A stretch of DNA of 64,000 nucleotides from the NCBI GenBank assembly GCA_020002185.1, contig CM034536.1, positions 15,851,614 through 15,915,613 of the forward strand. The letters run 5' to 3'. This document shows, in pieces, positions 13,028 through 23,269 of the stretch. The notes under the pieces were generated by a model. That model saw only the letters and a list, made by a program, of their open reading frames with translations, made no database searches and was not told where the DNA came from. Source of the DNA: Paraescarpia echinospica (lineage: Eukaryota; Annelida; Polychaeta; Sabellida; Siboglinidae). Numbering within the stretch: the first letter of the stretch is position 1; each line of letters starts with the position of its first letter. Made by a program: the position numbers and the translations under genes.

Positions 13028-13120
13028 TATATATATTTATATTATTAATATATAATACATACATTATATCATATATATTATATCATATATACATTTATAC
13101 ACATACATTCATATATGTTC
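12981..13120. repeat. AC microsatellite with AT-rich tail
   Basis: A run of AC dinucleotides (12981-13024) followed by an alternating AT stretch. The counterpart at about 34003-34150 differs in repeat number, as expected for alleles or recent duplicates. Confidence 0.95.
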
Positions 13121-13299
13121 GCGTTTCAAACTACGTAGGTATGTAGGATTCACTTACGCCTTTTCAACGATCTGCCCCGTCAGTCATCGCCATTCGACAC
13201 GGCTGAGGGCACGACGCATCTCGACATCCACAACGATTACAGTGTAACTAAAATAATCCTAAACATAACTGATTTCAACCACAACTGCTTATAATAATA

Positions 13300-13440
13300 A
13301 TAATCGTTTTAATGAATAATAAACAATTCACTAACTTTTCATTCTCGTCGTCTGACGTGTTCCAATGATTACCTCCAACTCCAACCATAGCTAACTAAAA
13401 TAATACCTTATACTAATCTTAACCTAATTAATAATGACAT
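13300..13440. repeat. About 100-bp dispersed unit (three copies in block A)
   Basis: A unit with cattctcgtcgtctgacgtg, ttccaatgattac, ccataactaact and tgacatttcacactaactat elements occurs at 13300-13440, 14390-14530 and 16215-16320 in the same order. It may be the flank or internal unit of an element into which the LINEs inserted. No coding content. Confidence 0.55.
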
Positions 13441-13460
13441 TTCACACTATCTATTTGTTG

Positions 13461-14193
13461 TCACCTGTCAGAGCTGGTAGACAACTCACCACAAATGTTG
13501 CTAATCTTTTCAGAAAAATAGTCTGAAAATATACTCGCCATTTCAGCTTCTGACGTGTGGGTAGGGAGTACAGTTCCCACTTTGCGATGTAGTAGACAGT
13601 TTACAATTCGGAACAGTTGTTGCTGGTTCTTGCCTGTGTTACGGATTATGCTGGAATAGTAGGCAGATTTTGTTTGGGTAAGTAGTGCATTCACTCTCTT
13701 GCAGTGATCAGCGTACAATTGTCTATGCACCTTTAGTTTGGATTTTCTCCAGGATCTTTCTCTGCCGTTTCTCTCGTTTCGCAGCCCGTAGGACGCCGGC
13801 ATACCACGCTGCATCTTGCCGTAATCGGACATGCTGTTCTTGCATTGGCGCGTGCGAATCAACTAAGCTGACCAGCATATGATCATTTTGATCAACCAGT
13901 TCTTCTACGTTCTGCGAGTCAAGATCATCCGAGCGGAACATTGGAATGTCTTGTCGAAAAGACACTGCATCAATGGTGCGTAACTTGCGATATTTGATTT
14001 TCATCAAACCAGTGCGATGTTGAACAATGTCTATGTTGAAACTCACCGCAAAGTGGTCAGAAAGGCCCATGTCTGTAACGGTAACATTTCGAACAAGGTG
14101 TTCGTCCGTGCTGCGGGTCATGAGTACATCCAACGTGTGTCCTTTCCTTTGGGTTGGCCCGCGAACATGCAATACCATTCCTGGGACATTCAC
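13461..14193 (-). pseudogene. LINE endonuclease C-terminus and linker, broken
   Basis: Minus-strand translation from 14193 gives GHTLDVLMTRSTDE and then VTDMGLSDHFAVSFNID, the D-x-x-I/V-x...SDHF signature that ends the APE-type endonuclease of CR1/L2 LINEs. The following 150 residues are charged linker with no RT motifs. The frame changes between 13862 and 13723, so the 133-codon frame ending at 13461 (YYSSIIRNTGKNQQQLFRIV) continues the same protein. RT is absent. Copy at 34491-35223. Confidence 0.7.
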
Positions 14194-14816
14194 AAAATTG
14201 ATCAGTCGCCGTGCATCAACATTTGCAGCGTTGTCAATATGAACGTTCTAATTTCCCAGGTTTTATGGCATGGTGGTCGATGAAACGGTCCCATTCTTTA
14301 AAAAACACAGTTGTTGACAAGCCATTTTTCACTGATGGCGGCGGGCGGTAAATGACAACGATTCTCATGGATGACGTAGGTGTTATGAATAATTATTTAT
14401 TCCCCTCGTCTGATTATCACACTAACTATTTATTCCCGTCATCTGATTTGTTCCAACGCTTATGCTATGACTAACGTCAACCATAACTAACTCATAACAT
14501 AGCTAATTATAATAATGACATTAATACAGTGACGCGGGAACGAAATTCATATTGGGGGGGCTACCGGAGCTTCAGCACCACTGCAAAATTTTCGCCGCCG
14601 CCAATGTTCACATCTTCCTTCACATTGTGGCTGTTTCGGTTGGCTCGATTGTGACATCGGAAGCCGGGCGGGGGGGGGAGGGGGCAGAACATTTACATTT
14701 CCACCCGCCATTGACGCTCGCCACAAAAACAAACATTCACGTTCACATTTAATAATAGACCAGTTAGTTTAACATCGGTGATTTGTAAATTATTATAAAG
14801 ACTAATTAAAGATCAC

Positions 14817-16135
14817 ATGGTGGATTTTCTTGTTAAACATAACATGATAAACCCATCTCAACATGGGTTTCTAAAAGCGAGGTCATGCTTAACAAATATG
14901 TTATGTTTTTTGGAAGATATCACTAAGTGGGTAGATGATGGATCACCAGTAGATATCATCAACTTAGATTTTCAAAAAGCTTTCGACAAAGTGCCACATC
15001 AGAGATTACTGCTTAAACTAAAGGCCCATGGCACAGGAAATGGTATAATTAACTGGATAGAAAATGGCTGATTGACAGAAGACAGCGGCTAGTTGTTGAT
15101 GGGGAGGCTTCAAACTGGAAATCAGTTTTGAGTGGGGTTCCACAGGGATCAGTACTGAGACCTATATTATTCTTAATATATATAAACGATTTGGACGATG
15201 ATATAGCTAGCAAGGTGTTGAAATTTGCAGATGATACAAAAGTGTTTAGAAGGATTAAAAGTGATGGAGATAGACAACATTTACAAGATGATCTTGACAG
15301 GTTGATCAAATGGTCTGAAAAGTGGCAAATGTTGTTCAATTTTGGGAAATGTAAATGTCTTCACACAGGACATGGGAACGAATATGTAGAATATACAATG
15401 GGGGGAACTGTACTAAGTACTACTGTAAAAGAAAAAGACTTAGGGCTGACAATTAGTGCTGACATGAAGGTTTCAGAGCAGTGTGGAATTGCAGCTTCAA
15501 AAGGAAATCAAATCCTTGGATTGATTAGGCGAAATATAGCATATAAAGAAAAAGAACTAATAATACCGCTGTACAAAACAATAGTTAGGCCTCATTTAGA
15601 ATATTGTATACAAGCGTGGAGGCCATACCGCAAGAAGGACATAGATATGCTAGAAAGAGTACAGAGGAGAGCGACTAAAATGATACCAAAACTGAGGGAT
15701 CTTAGTTATGAAAAACGCCTAAAAGAATGTGGTTTAACAACACTAGAGACCAGGAGATTGAGAGGAGATCAGATAGAAGTGTTTAAAATATTGAATGGTT
15801 ATGAAAATATTGATAGAAATATGTTTTTTTCAGTTAAGAAAGATAGAAAGACTAGAGGACATGAAGTTACATTAGTAAAGGAACAGTGTAGATTAGACGT
15901 AAGAAAGTTTTCATTTTCACAAAGGACTGTGAATGTATGGAACAGATTATCTGATGATTGTGTGGGTGCTAGTAGTGTGAATATGTTTAAAAATAAAATC
16001 GACACATATCTCAGAAGGGCTGGATATGTGTAGATAAAAGGGTTGGACTCTCGATAAGCCAAAGGGCTTCCTTGTCCACCTGCCATCTAGAGTTAATTCT
16101 CTGGATGGCAATCTTGTTAAATCTTGTTAAATCGT
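14817..16135 (+). pseudogene. CR1-like LINE, 5'-truncated reverse transcriptase
   Basis: Open frame 14817-15071 carries NPSQHGFLKARSCLTNML and DFQKAFDKVPHQRLL (RT motifs 1-2). After a one-base frame break in an A run at about 15064, 15128-16033 continues with SGVPQGSVL, LIYINDLDDDI, the catalytic FADDTK box, then the thumb and the typical C-terminus ending YLRRAGYV. The catalytic DD is intact. The 3' UTR (16034-16135) ends in repeats of aatcttgtta. The endonuclease part is missing. The same frame break occurs in the contig-2 copy, so it is genuine and not a local base-calling error. Confidence 0.85.
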
Positions 16136-17270
16136 AATGGGGGATGGGGGGCAGAACTGAATGTCTGCCCCCTGAGAAATTCCAGCCCCCCCCCGATCCC
16201 ACGTCTATGCATTAATATGTTATGACATTTCACACTAACTATTTAATCCCGTTGCCTAATTGGTTCTAACGATTACGAACTCGACCTTAGTGTATAGGAT
16301 GATTATTAAAGGTAACTTGTGTAGTTGGGTGGTAAAATATATTAACGGTAGTGTTTTGACATTGGGTAGTGTCTTGAGAGTACGTTGGGATAGTGTTTTG
16401 AACTTAACAGTAGTGTTTTGAAGGTACGCTCCTCGATGTAGATTATAAACAGCACTGGGCTGAGGCTGTCACCTTGATGGGTGCCTATTGTTGTCACAAA
16501 TGACGGACACTCATCGACCGATATGCGTGGTTAGTCTACGACTTTTATGACCAAACTAGGGTCGTGTTGGAACAAATTGCAACATAAGCAAATCTTACAG
16601 TTTTGAAAGCAAGCATATATCCCAGATAACATATAAAAAGTATATAGCTAAACAAATTAGGGAACATTATAAAAATTACGCAAGTTTATATTGGGCCCCC
16701 TCAATAGCTTTTACCTGCGATTTTGTGACGATTTTTATTTCGGGACAAAGAATGAGCAAGATTATGTTTCTGTAAACCTCAAGTAATCCAGATGCGTGTA
16801 TGTAAATACGCACAAATTATATTCAGAGAACAAACCAACAGACATCGACATTAAAATAGTTTAACATGGCGTTAGGTTTTCAATTAAATCCTTATTGGTA
16901 TCAAAATATGCACGAATTACTTGTCCAATTCATCTCCTACATAACATGATTATGGTCAGCGTAATTATAAGTATATTACTCTCATGAGCATATATCGTAC
17001 ATGTAACATAGCGCAAGTACATCTAACAGGGAACATTGTGTATAATAATTATAATGACCCCTTGATATAAGGTCTACATATAAATACATGAATCTAGCCG
17101 ATATGCTTAATTGAGGAAAAATTTACGTATTCTCTCCCATGTAATCTGCATTACCATATGAATATCCTTCTGTCATGAGCATTGGCCGTATACATAGCAT
17201 AACACAAATTCATTTTATCATTGCGCATAATAATTATAATGAACCCTTCCGTTTAAGGCCAACACATGTA
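16136..17270 (+). other. Block A tail, no gene seen
   Basis: Starts with a G-run/C-run inverted pair around gcagaactgaatgtctgc (16138-16195), then AT-rich DNA without coding content, ending at aacacatgta, the insertion point of the palindromic element. Confidence 0.6.
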
Positions 17271-17324
17271 AGTAGTAAAGGAGGTCCCTTACCGGGGACC
17301 TTGGATTAGGAGTGAAGCAAAAGC

Positions 17325-17440
17325 AAAAGTACCCGGATGTAGGTCAAGGTCAAGTACCCGGATGTAGGTCAAGGTCAAAGTACCAGGATGCAGATCAAGG
17401 TCAAAGGTCACGTGCCCGGATGTAGGTCAAGGTCACGTGG
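17325..17440 (+). repeat. Left-end array with nuclear-receptor half-sites
   Basis: Four to five copies of a roughly 23-bp unit, gtacccggatgtaggtcaag plus gtca. Each holds AGGTCAAGGTCA, which contains TCAAGGTCA (the ERR/NR5A extended half-site); 17394-17412 also forms AGGTCA-A-AGGTCA (DR1). An equivalent array on the opposite strand closes the other end of the element (28300-28412). Confidence 0.8.
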
Positions 17441-18160
17441 CGTCCCTACCGGAATTTTCCGGAACTAAAATAGCTCCGCCTAGCGGATAGTTAGTGAACT
17501 AAATATTTCCCGTCAAAACTATAACAGCGCCCCTGGCGGATACTTTGCGAACTAAATATTTCCCCCCAAAACTAGAATGTTGCCACCTATCGGAATTTTT
17601 CGGGACTAAAATATTTCCCACCAAGACTAGAATAGCGCCCCTGGCGGATAGTTGGTTAATTAAAACAGCGACCCCTATCGGAATTTGTCGGTACTAATTA
17701 TACAAGTGGTGTCATCTTGTGGACAAGTTGTGAAGTAAATGTAGGAGTACTGCAAATATTCGTGTCTCTTGCACGCTTGCGTGCAATAGAGCCCCCTGAC
17801 GGGTACATCACGAACTACAAACATCATCCCCTAGTGGACAAGTGAGCGAACCACATATGAGTACTGCAAATATTCGTGTCTCTTGTTTTTTCTCGTCCAT
17901 AAACACCTGGTGGATATATAATCATCAACTGATAGCACCCCTGTTAGATAAGTGGTGAACTAAATAACTACTCAGCAGTCCGCGCTTGTGTACATTCTAC
18001 TCAGCAGTCCGTGCTTTTGAATTTTCTACAATCCGTGATCTTTCGGCACGCCCACGTGACTGACTTTTCGATGTCTCTTGCACGCTTGCGTGCAATAGAG
18101 CCTCCTGACGGATAGATCAGGAACTACAAACATCATCCCCTAGTGGACAAATGTTCGTTC
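17441..18160 (+). repeat. Left-end degenerate repeats
   Basis: Units of about 60 bp (gaactaaatatttcc, then gcgcccctggcggata variants) followed by longer repeats containing gcaaatattcgtgtctcttg and catcatcccctagtggacaa at 17730-17830, 17860-17890 and 18060-18150. No coding content. Several units hold CCCCTGGCGG or CCTAGCGGATA, close to but not perfect versions of the CTCF-like motif seen in the other arm. Confidence 0.75.
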
Positions 18161-18167
18161 GGCACGA

Positions 18168-18206
18168 CCACGTGACCTTTATGGTCTGTGGACTGGTTAT
18201 AAAAGG
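18168..18206 (+). promoter_or_regulatory. E-box/TATA promoter of SERTA-like gene, left arm
   Basis: CACGTG at 18169-18174 in the context accacgtgacc, then TTATAAAAGG at 18197-18206. A start about 30 bp downstream falls just before the ATG at 18249. The same E-box to TATA arrangement precedes the second gene and is mirrored in the right arm. Confidence 0.7.
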
Positions 18207-18248
18207 CCTGCGTCTGCTTTTGTGGTCATTATAGCTTACATCTTGAAA

Positions 18249-18593
18249 ATGGGTGTGAATTCATCTACTGACAACGTCCGAGATATTGCTACCGACAATG
18301 ACCGAGATGTTGCGGGTAGCAACAAGCGACGACACCCGGTGGCCGACCTTTGTGTCTATCAACCTGCCAAGCGACTGTCTCCGTCACTGAGCACATCCGA
18401 CCACCGCAAGGAGACACGACGCCTCATGAGGTTGTCTGTCGAGAAACTTCGCGAGATGTGCAAGACTCGCAAGACCCACAACCCGGAGTCTTACCTCCGA
18501 CGCTCCGTTCTCGTTAAGAACACACTGTCCAGGATAAAGCACGAACAACAACAACATCAACTCGTGTGTTCATCATCATCATTAGCATCATAA
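18249..18593 (+). CDS. SERTA-domain-like small basic protein, left arm
   Basis: 114 codons from the ATG at 18249, preferred over the upstream ATG at 18222 because the TATA box at 18197 would start transcription at about 18228. Residues 57-98 read RRLMRLSVEKLREM, a short linker, then LRRSVLVKNTLSRIKHE. This follows the SERTA pattern (L-S-x-x-K-L ... L-R-x-x-V-L-x-x-N-T-L-x-x-I) of animal SERTAD/TRIP-Br proteins, which bind CDK4, PP2A and the E2F/DP machinery. Basic clusters NKRRH and AKRL may be nuclear signals, and the tail is Q/S-rich. It lies just upstream of the zinc-protein gene with its own promoter. The assignment rests on this one motif; a chance match or a divergent DNA-binding helix remains possible. 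Confidence 0.6.
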   Translation: MGVNSSTDNVRDIATDNDRDVAGSNKRRHPVADLCVYQPAKRLSPSLSTSDHRKETRRLMRLSVEKLREMCKTRKTHNPESYLRRSVLVKNTLSRIKHEQQQHQLVCSSSSLAS

Positions 18594-18704
18594 GAAAAAT
18601 TCGACGAAATTCCAAGAAACGGTTCTTTTCAGAGCCAACCACATTCTCACAAAAGAGTATTAGCTATTCTCATAGGTTAGAAATTTCGTGCTCGTTCTGC
18701 ACGT

Positions 18705-18740
18705 CCACGTGACTTTTCGGCACATTTACTAACTATATAA
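18705..18740 (+). promoter_or_regulatory. E-box/TATA promoter of zinc-protein gene, left arm
   Basis: CACGTG at 18706-18711 (ccacgtgac) and TATATAA at 18734-18740, with the same order and near-identical spacing as the promoter at 18168-18206. The first ATG after it, at 18803, opens the zinc-protein frame. Confidence 0.7.
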
Positions 18741-18802
18741 GCGCGGTGTTTTATCAATCGGACCGTCATTCGTATCACGACGACAGCAAGCCTAACATCA
18801 TC

Positions 18803-20094
18803 ATGTTGAAGACACCCTACTACCGACCTCGCAATGTAGCGGACTCGAGCGATGAGGACGAGCCAACGAGCAGAACCATCATGCCGGTGACCAACCACCC
18901 TGTCGGGCCATCGGAACCAGACGTAGTGGACGTCCCAACTCTAGAATCAACGGTAAGCGTCGACACTCCTATCAAGGTCAAAGGTACCGCAGCATACTCC
19001 CTTCAACATCAGGTGTAGATACTGCAAGAAGGGTATGATTGTCGACGACAGGGGACATTTGCAATGCGAACGACACGGTTATGTGGCCTCTGACATGTAT
19101 ATCATGGTTCAAGCGGTTGCGACTGATGAGGAGGTCCTGTCACCAGCAAGATCATTACCACCATCGCTGAGACCCTTCACCTGCCTGGACTGTGGGGGAT
19201 CGTTCACACGGAAATGTAATTCCAAGCAACACGTCACCAGCGGATGTTGTGCGCGTCGGAAGAGGACGGCCGATGAAGCCAAGTTGTATACGTCAGTGGT
19301 GAGTCATACTTTGTATTGTTTTACTATGTACTTTCACCATCGTCGCCCCTGCGTTTGTTTACCTCTGCTAAAATGGCATCCCTGTATATGTTTACTTCCG
19401 TTAAAATGGCGTCCCTCTATATTGTTTACTTCCGTCAAAATGGCGTCATTATCACCGTACTCTAGCAACGGTGTACTATTCCCATTCATTCTTTAATATT
19501 TTTTTATAATATTATTGAAATATTCTTGCAGGATTACATTGAAGGCCCGCTACCACCAAAGCGTCAACGAATGGTCTCTGTGTCGACAGAGACGATTAAC
19601 GACAACAGAACATCATCGATACCAACTTCCGTTCCTGACGACGTCACAACTACCCATGCTGTCAATGTCACAACTTCTACCCAGCCTGCCAACGTCACAA
19701 CTTCTGCTCCTGACTTTACTGGTCCGAACTTTACCATTGATTTCCCTGTAATTGAAATGAAGAAGACGCTGGCACGACACATAGCATCTTTGAACTCTCA
19801 AGACGACAATGTCGTGGTTGCAAGATAGACCATCCTAGTCAATGTCATCACGATTGTATGTTATCTGATGACATTCAAATTTGCATGCACTTTGACGAGG
19901 CTGTGGAGACCATTAATTCAACCGCAGTGGTGAAAGACTGTTTGAGTGTTTTGTTAGACGCGGGTGTGAAGCTATCCGATGTGACAGTCGAACAGTTGTG
20001 TAATATCAATACTTGGTTGCAAGAATCCGTTTCGAAACAGTGGCGAAACATTATGAAACATATGGTTCTTGCAGTTATGGAGCGTGACATGTAA
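18803..20094 (+). pseudogene. Zinc-motif protein, left-arm copy, broken
   Basis: Counterpart of the intact gene at 25849-27164 (minus strand). Exon 1 runs 18803-19298 and exon 2 19532-20094, with the same GTGAGT donor and TTCTTGCAG acceptor. Relative to the right arm, a 17-nt deletion near 18985 (between two caaag repeats) and a 7-nt deletion near 19788 shift the frame, so the full product cannot be made. An AATAAA signal follows at 20116. Because only one arm carries these breaks, the other copy could still supply function. Confidence 0.8.
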
Positions 20095-20115
20095 ATACGT
20101 TTGTGTTGTTCACGA

Positions 20116-20121
20116 ATAAAC
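20116..20121 (+). terminator. Polyadenylation signal AATAAA
   Basis: AATAAA 22 bp after the stop codon of the left-arm zinc-protein gene; mirrored at 25823-25828 on the other strand. Confidence 0.75.
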
Positions 20122-20299
20122 TGTGCAAACCTCATCTTGTGTCTTTTTCATAGTGTAATGCAAAGCATATGTTGGGAACCTTACTAATAGTCTTACACTT
20201 TACAAGTATGTATGTGTAGTTCAGTAGAGATGATAGCCACTTATGTCTGTGTAGTGCAGTACAGTTATGTTAACCACTTATGTCTGTGTAGTTCAGTAC

Positions 20300-20975
20300 A
20301 GAGATGTTAATGTACTCAGACCAACTAGTGGTGCAAACGAAACACTATGCTTTGACCAACACGTGTCACGAATTGGACTTAGATCAACTAGTTGTACAAA
20401 CGAAACACTGCTTTGACCAACACGTGTCACGAATTGGACTTAGATCAACTAGTGGTGCAAACGAAACACTATGCTTTGACCAACATGTGTCACGAAAACG
20501 AAACACTATGCTTTGACCAACACGTGTCACGAATTGAACTTAGATCAACTAGATACATCACACGAGACTATGTCACGTCACACGAGAGTACCGACGAGAC
20601 AAGAGACGAGACTATGACCGAGATACGTCACGAGACTACGGATGGCACATCACACGAGACAACGGATGACACATCACACGAGAGTACCGACGAGACACGA
20701 GTTGTACAAACGAAACACTAGGCTTTGACCAACACGTGTCACGAATTGAACTTAGACCAACTAGTGGGACAAACGAAACACTATGCTTAGACCAACACGT
20801 TGCACGAACCAAACTATATACACGAGTTGTACAAACGAAACACTATGCTTTGACCAACACGTGTCACGAATTGAACTTAGACTAACTAGGGGGACAAACG
20901 AAACACTATGCTTTGACCAACACGTGTCACGAATTGAACTTAGATCAACTAGTGGGACAAACGAAACACTAATCT
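20300..20975 (+). repeat. About 60-bp tandem repeats, left arm
   Basis: Repeated unit with caaacgaaacactatgcttt, gaccaacacgtgtcacgaat and tagatcaactagt, at least eight imperfect copies, interrupted at 20560-20700 by a second repeat class (catcacacgagactacgg and cacgagagtaccgacgagac). Long open frames across it are a by-product of repeat periods and have no plausible start. Confidence 0.85.
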
Positions 20976-21415
20976 TAACGTGTTATCGCGTCAAATCCTT
21001 CTTTTTTCAGGAAAATAGACGTTATCGCGTCAATTCCTTCCTTTTTGAGGAAAATAGACGTGTTATTGCATCAATTCCTTCCTTTTTCAGGAAAATAGAC
21101 GTTATCGCGTCAAATCCTTCCTTTTTCAGGAAAATAGCATCAATTCCTTCCTTTTTCAGGAAAATATACGTGTTATTGCATCAATTCCTTCCTTTTTCAG
21201 GAAAATAGACGTGTTATTGCGTCAAATCCTTCCTTTTTCAGGAAAATAGCATCAATTCAGGAAAATAGACGTGTTATTGCATCAATTCCTTCCTTTTTCA
21301 GGAAAATAGACGTGTTATCGCGTCAATTCCTTCCTTTTTCAGGAAAATAGACGTGTTGTCGCGTCAATTCCTTCCTTTTTCAGGAAAATAGACGTGTTAT
21401 TCCATCAGTTCCTTC
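20976..21415 (+). repeat. About 41-bp tandem repeats, left arm
   Basis: About ten copies of a unit reading gacgtgttattgcatcaatt then ccttcctttttcaggaaaat. Variants alternate attgcatca with atcgcgtca. Mirrored at about 24580-25090 and again at 37595-38045. Confidence 0.9.
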
Positions 21416-21580
21416 TCACTCACTCACTCACTCACTCACCCTTCGTATCTGTTCACTCACTTACTCACTCACTCACCCTTCGTATCTGTTCACTCACTCA
21501 CTCACTCACTCACTCACTCACTCACTCACTCACTCACCCTTTGTGTCTGTTCACGCAGTCACTCACTCACGCACTCATTA
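21416..21580 (+). repeat. TCAC microsatellite blocks, left arm
   Basis: Runs of (TCAC) separated by ccttcgtatctgttcac spacers. The complementary (GTGA) block in the right arm (24353-24570) is longer. Confidence 0.95.
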
Positions 21581-21599
21581 CACTATGCTTTGACCAACA

Positions 21600-21965
21600 C
21601 GCTGCACAAACATCACAAGAGAGTACCGACGAGACAAGAGACGAGACTATGACCGAGATATATCACGAGACTACGGATGTCACATCACACGAGACTACGG
21701 ATGACACATCACACGAGAGTACCGACGAGCCAAGAGACGAGACTATGTCCTAGATATGTCACGAGACTATGACCGAGATATGTCACGAGACTATGGCCGA
21801 GATATGTCACGAGACTATGATCGAGACTACGGATGACACATCACACGAGAGTACGGACGAGACAAGATATATGCTACGAGACTACGGATGACACATCACA
21901 CGAGACTACGGATGTCACATCACACGAGAGTACGGACGAGACAAGAGATACGCCACGAGACATTC
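21600..21965 (+). repeat. GAGACTA-rich tandem repeats, left arm
   Basis: Overlapping units such as cacgagactacggatgacac, catcacacgagagta and gacgagacaagag, in about a dozen imperfect copies. Open in one frame as a THR/GLU/ASP-rich string but without start or splice signals. Confidence 0.85.
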
Positions 21966-22084
21966 AAAGAGGTGACCATCATGGTTTCCGACGCCACTCA
22001 ACGGACACCAATGTAATTAGTCAGAGTATAGCCATCTATCGAACATGATAGTTCTCTATTCGTTGACACACATATTCGTTGGGA

Positions 22085-22262
22085 ATAGCGGAAGCGTAGA
22101 GGCCGCCATGTCAGGTCGCCATGACATTCAAATAACTTCCGGTACTACGTTACTTCCGGCGTAGCGTCCCTAGTAGAGGCCGCCATGACAGTCAAGTGAC
22201 TTCCGGTACCACGTCACTTCCGGCGTAGAGACCCCTAGTGGATAATCGGAGTACTACGTCAC
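22085..22262 (+). promoter_or_regulatory. ETS/CRE/YY1-like motif cluster, left arm, outer copy
   Basis: Contains four ACTTCCGG (ETS/GABP-type) strings paired with GTACTACGTTAC or ACGTCAC (CRE-like) and GAGGCCGCCATG (YY1-like GCCGCCAT). The block is repeated at 22560-22725. Confidence 0.6.
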
Positions 22263-22559
22263 ACACGACCATAGCAAGCGAATTTGAAAACTGCTACGAT
22301 CGAAAACGACTATGTCAATAACATGTAAGGACAACCACCTGACTGGACTTCATTCAATGAGGTGCCAAACATCACATACCTTCATGTCAAGAGACGATCA
22401 TCTGTTCGGATTCACGTCCAACGAGGCGACCATAGGACTCGTATGAGGTATCGCTTCTTTTAATGGAAAACATATGTATATGAAGCAGCCGTCTTTTCAA
22501 CGTAACAATTCCATATTTTCAAATAGTGCGAGCGACCAGATACGATACGATCTTCTCGA

Positions 22560-22747
22560 GCGTAGAGGCCGCCATGTCAGGTCGCCATGACATTCAAATA
22601 ACTTCCGGTACTACGTTACTTCCGGCGTAGCGTCCCTAGTAGAGGCCGCCATGACAGTCAAGTAACTTCCGGTACGACGTCACTTCCGGTGTAGCGACCC
22701 ATAGCGGATAATCGGAGTACTACGTCACATGGTGGCGCCATCTAGCG
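22560..22747 (+). promoter_or_regulatory. ETS/CRE/YY1-like cluster and CTCF-like site, left of hairpin
   Basis: Second copy of the 22085-22262 block, again with four ACTTCCGG strings, ending in ggcgccatctagcgg (22733-22747). That is the reverse complement of CCGCTAGATGGCGCC, a full match to the CTCF core pattern CCRCYAGRKGGCRS. The mirror image stands at 22951-22965. Confidence 0.6.
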
Positions 22748-22793
22748 GTTAAAAATATATATAATTAGATTAGCTAGAGAAAAAAAGTTGGGG

Positions 22794-22907
22794 TTAACCT
22801 CGCGAAAATTTAATGTTTTTGTCCCTCTGGGACAAAAACAGAAAAATTTCAGAAAATTTATACAACAACAACCTCAGTGGTTGTTGTTTAAATTTTCGCG
22901 AGGTTAA
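22794..22907. other. Central T-shaped palindrome
   Basis: Outer stem ttaacctcgcgaaaatttaa (22794-22813) pairs perfectly with 22888-22907. Inside are two separate hairpins: 22814-22840 (12-bp stem tgtttttgtccc, 3-nt loop tct) and 22864-22888 (10-bp stem aacaacaacc, 5-nt loop tcagt), separated by about 23 nt of A-rich sequence. The outer pairing continues with few mismatches into the element arms. The order stem, hairpin B, hairpin C, stem is the plan of a parvovirus T-shaped terminal repeat. Confidence 0.85.
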
Positions 22908-22950
22908 CTCCAATTTTTTTCTCTAGCTAATTTAATTATATATTTTTTAA

Positions 22951-23145
22951 CCGCTAGATGGCGCCACCATGTGACGTAGTACTCCGATTATACGCTAGGG
23001 TGCGCTACACCGGAAGTGACGTCGTACCGGAAGTTACTTGACTGTCATGGCGGCCTCTACTAGGGACGTCACGTCGGAAGTGACGTCGCACCGGAAGTTT
23101 CTTGACTGTCATGGCGGCCTCTACGCTTCCGGTATTCCCGGAAGT
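22951..23145 (-). promoter_or_regulatory. CTCF-like site and ETS/CRE/YY1-like cluster, right of hairpin
   Basis: CCGCTAGATGGCGCC at 22951-22965, then CCGGAAGTGACGTCG, CCGGAAGTTACTTGACTGTC and CATGGCGGCC blocks repeated twice, and a further CGGAAGTGCG. Mirror of 22560-22747. Confidence 0.6.
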
Positions 23146-23269
23146 GCGTCAACGAATAGAGATCTATCATGGCCGGTAGTTGGCGTTATTCTGAGTAGTT
23201 ACATTGCTATCCGTTGGGGCCATCAGATGTCGCCTGTCTCATGAACGTGCACAGTTTTGTGTTAAGGGA

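Larger units (their letters stand above)
8899..17270 (+). repeat. Block A, copy 1 (large duplicated segment)
   Basis: This segment recurs nearly base for base from 29924 (8899 aligns with 29924, offset about 21.02 kb) with scattered substitutions and small indels, and its last 1.9 kb recurs again at 39472-41380. Because copy 2 starts exactly at a scaffold gap, the simplest reading is an unmerged allelic contig or a recent segmental duplication. It contains the LINE and hAT relics listed separately; 8886-11400 otherwise holds no supported gene. Confidence 0.9.

Noticed and set aside
20976..21415. CRISPR-like regular array
   Set aside because: Repeats are contiguous without unique spacers and the host is an animal; it is a minisatellite.
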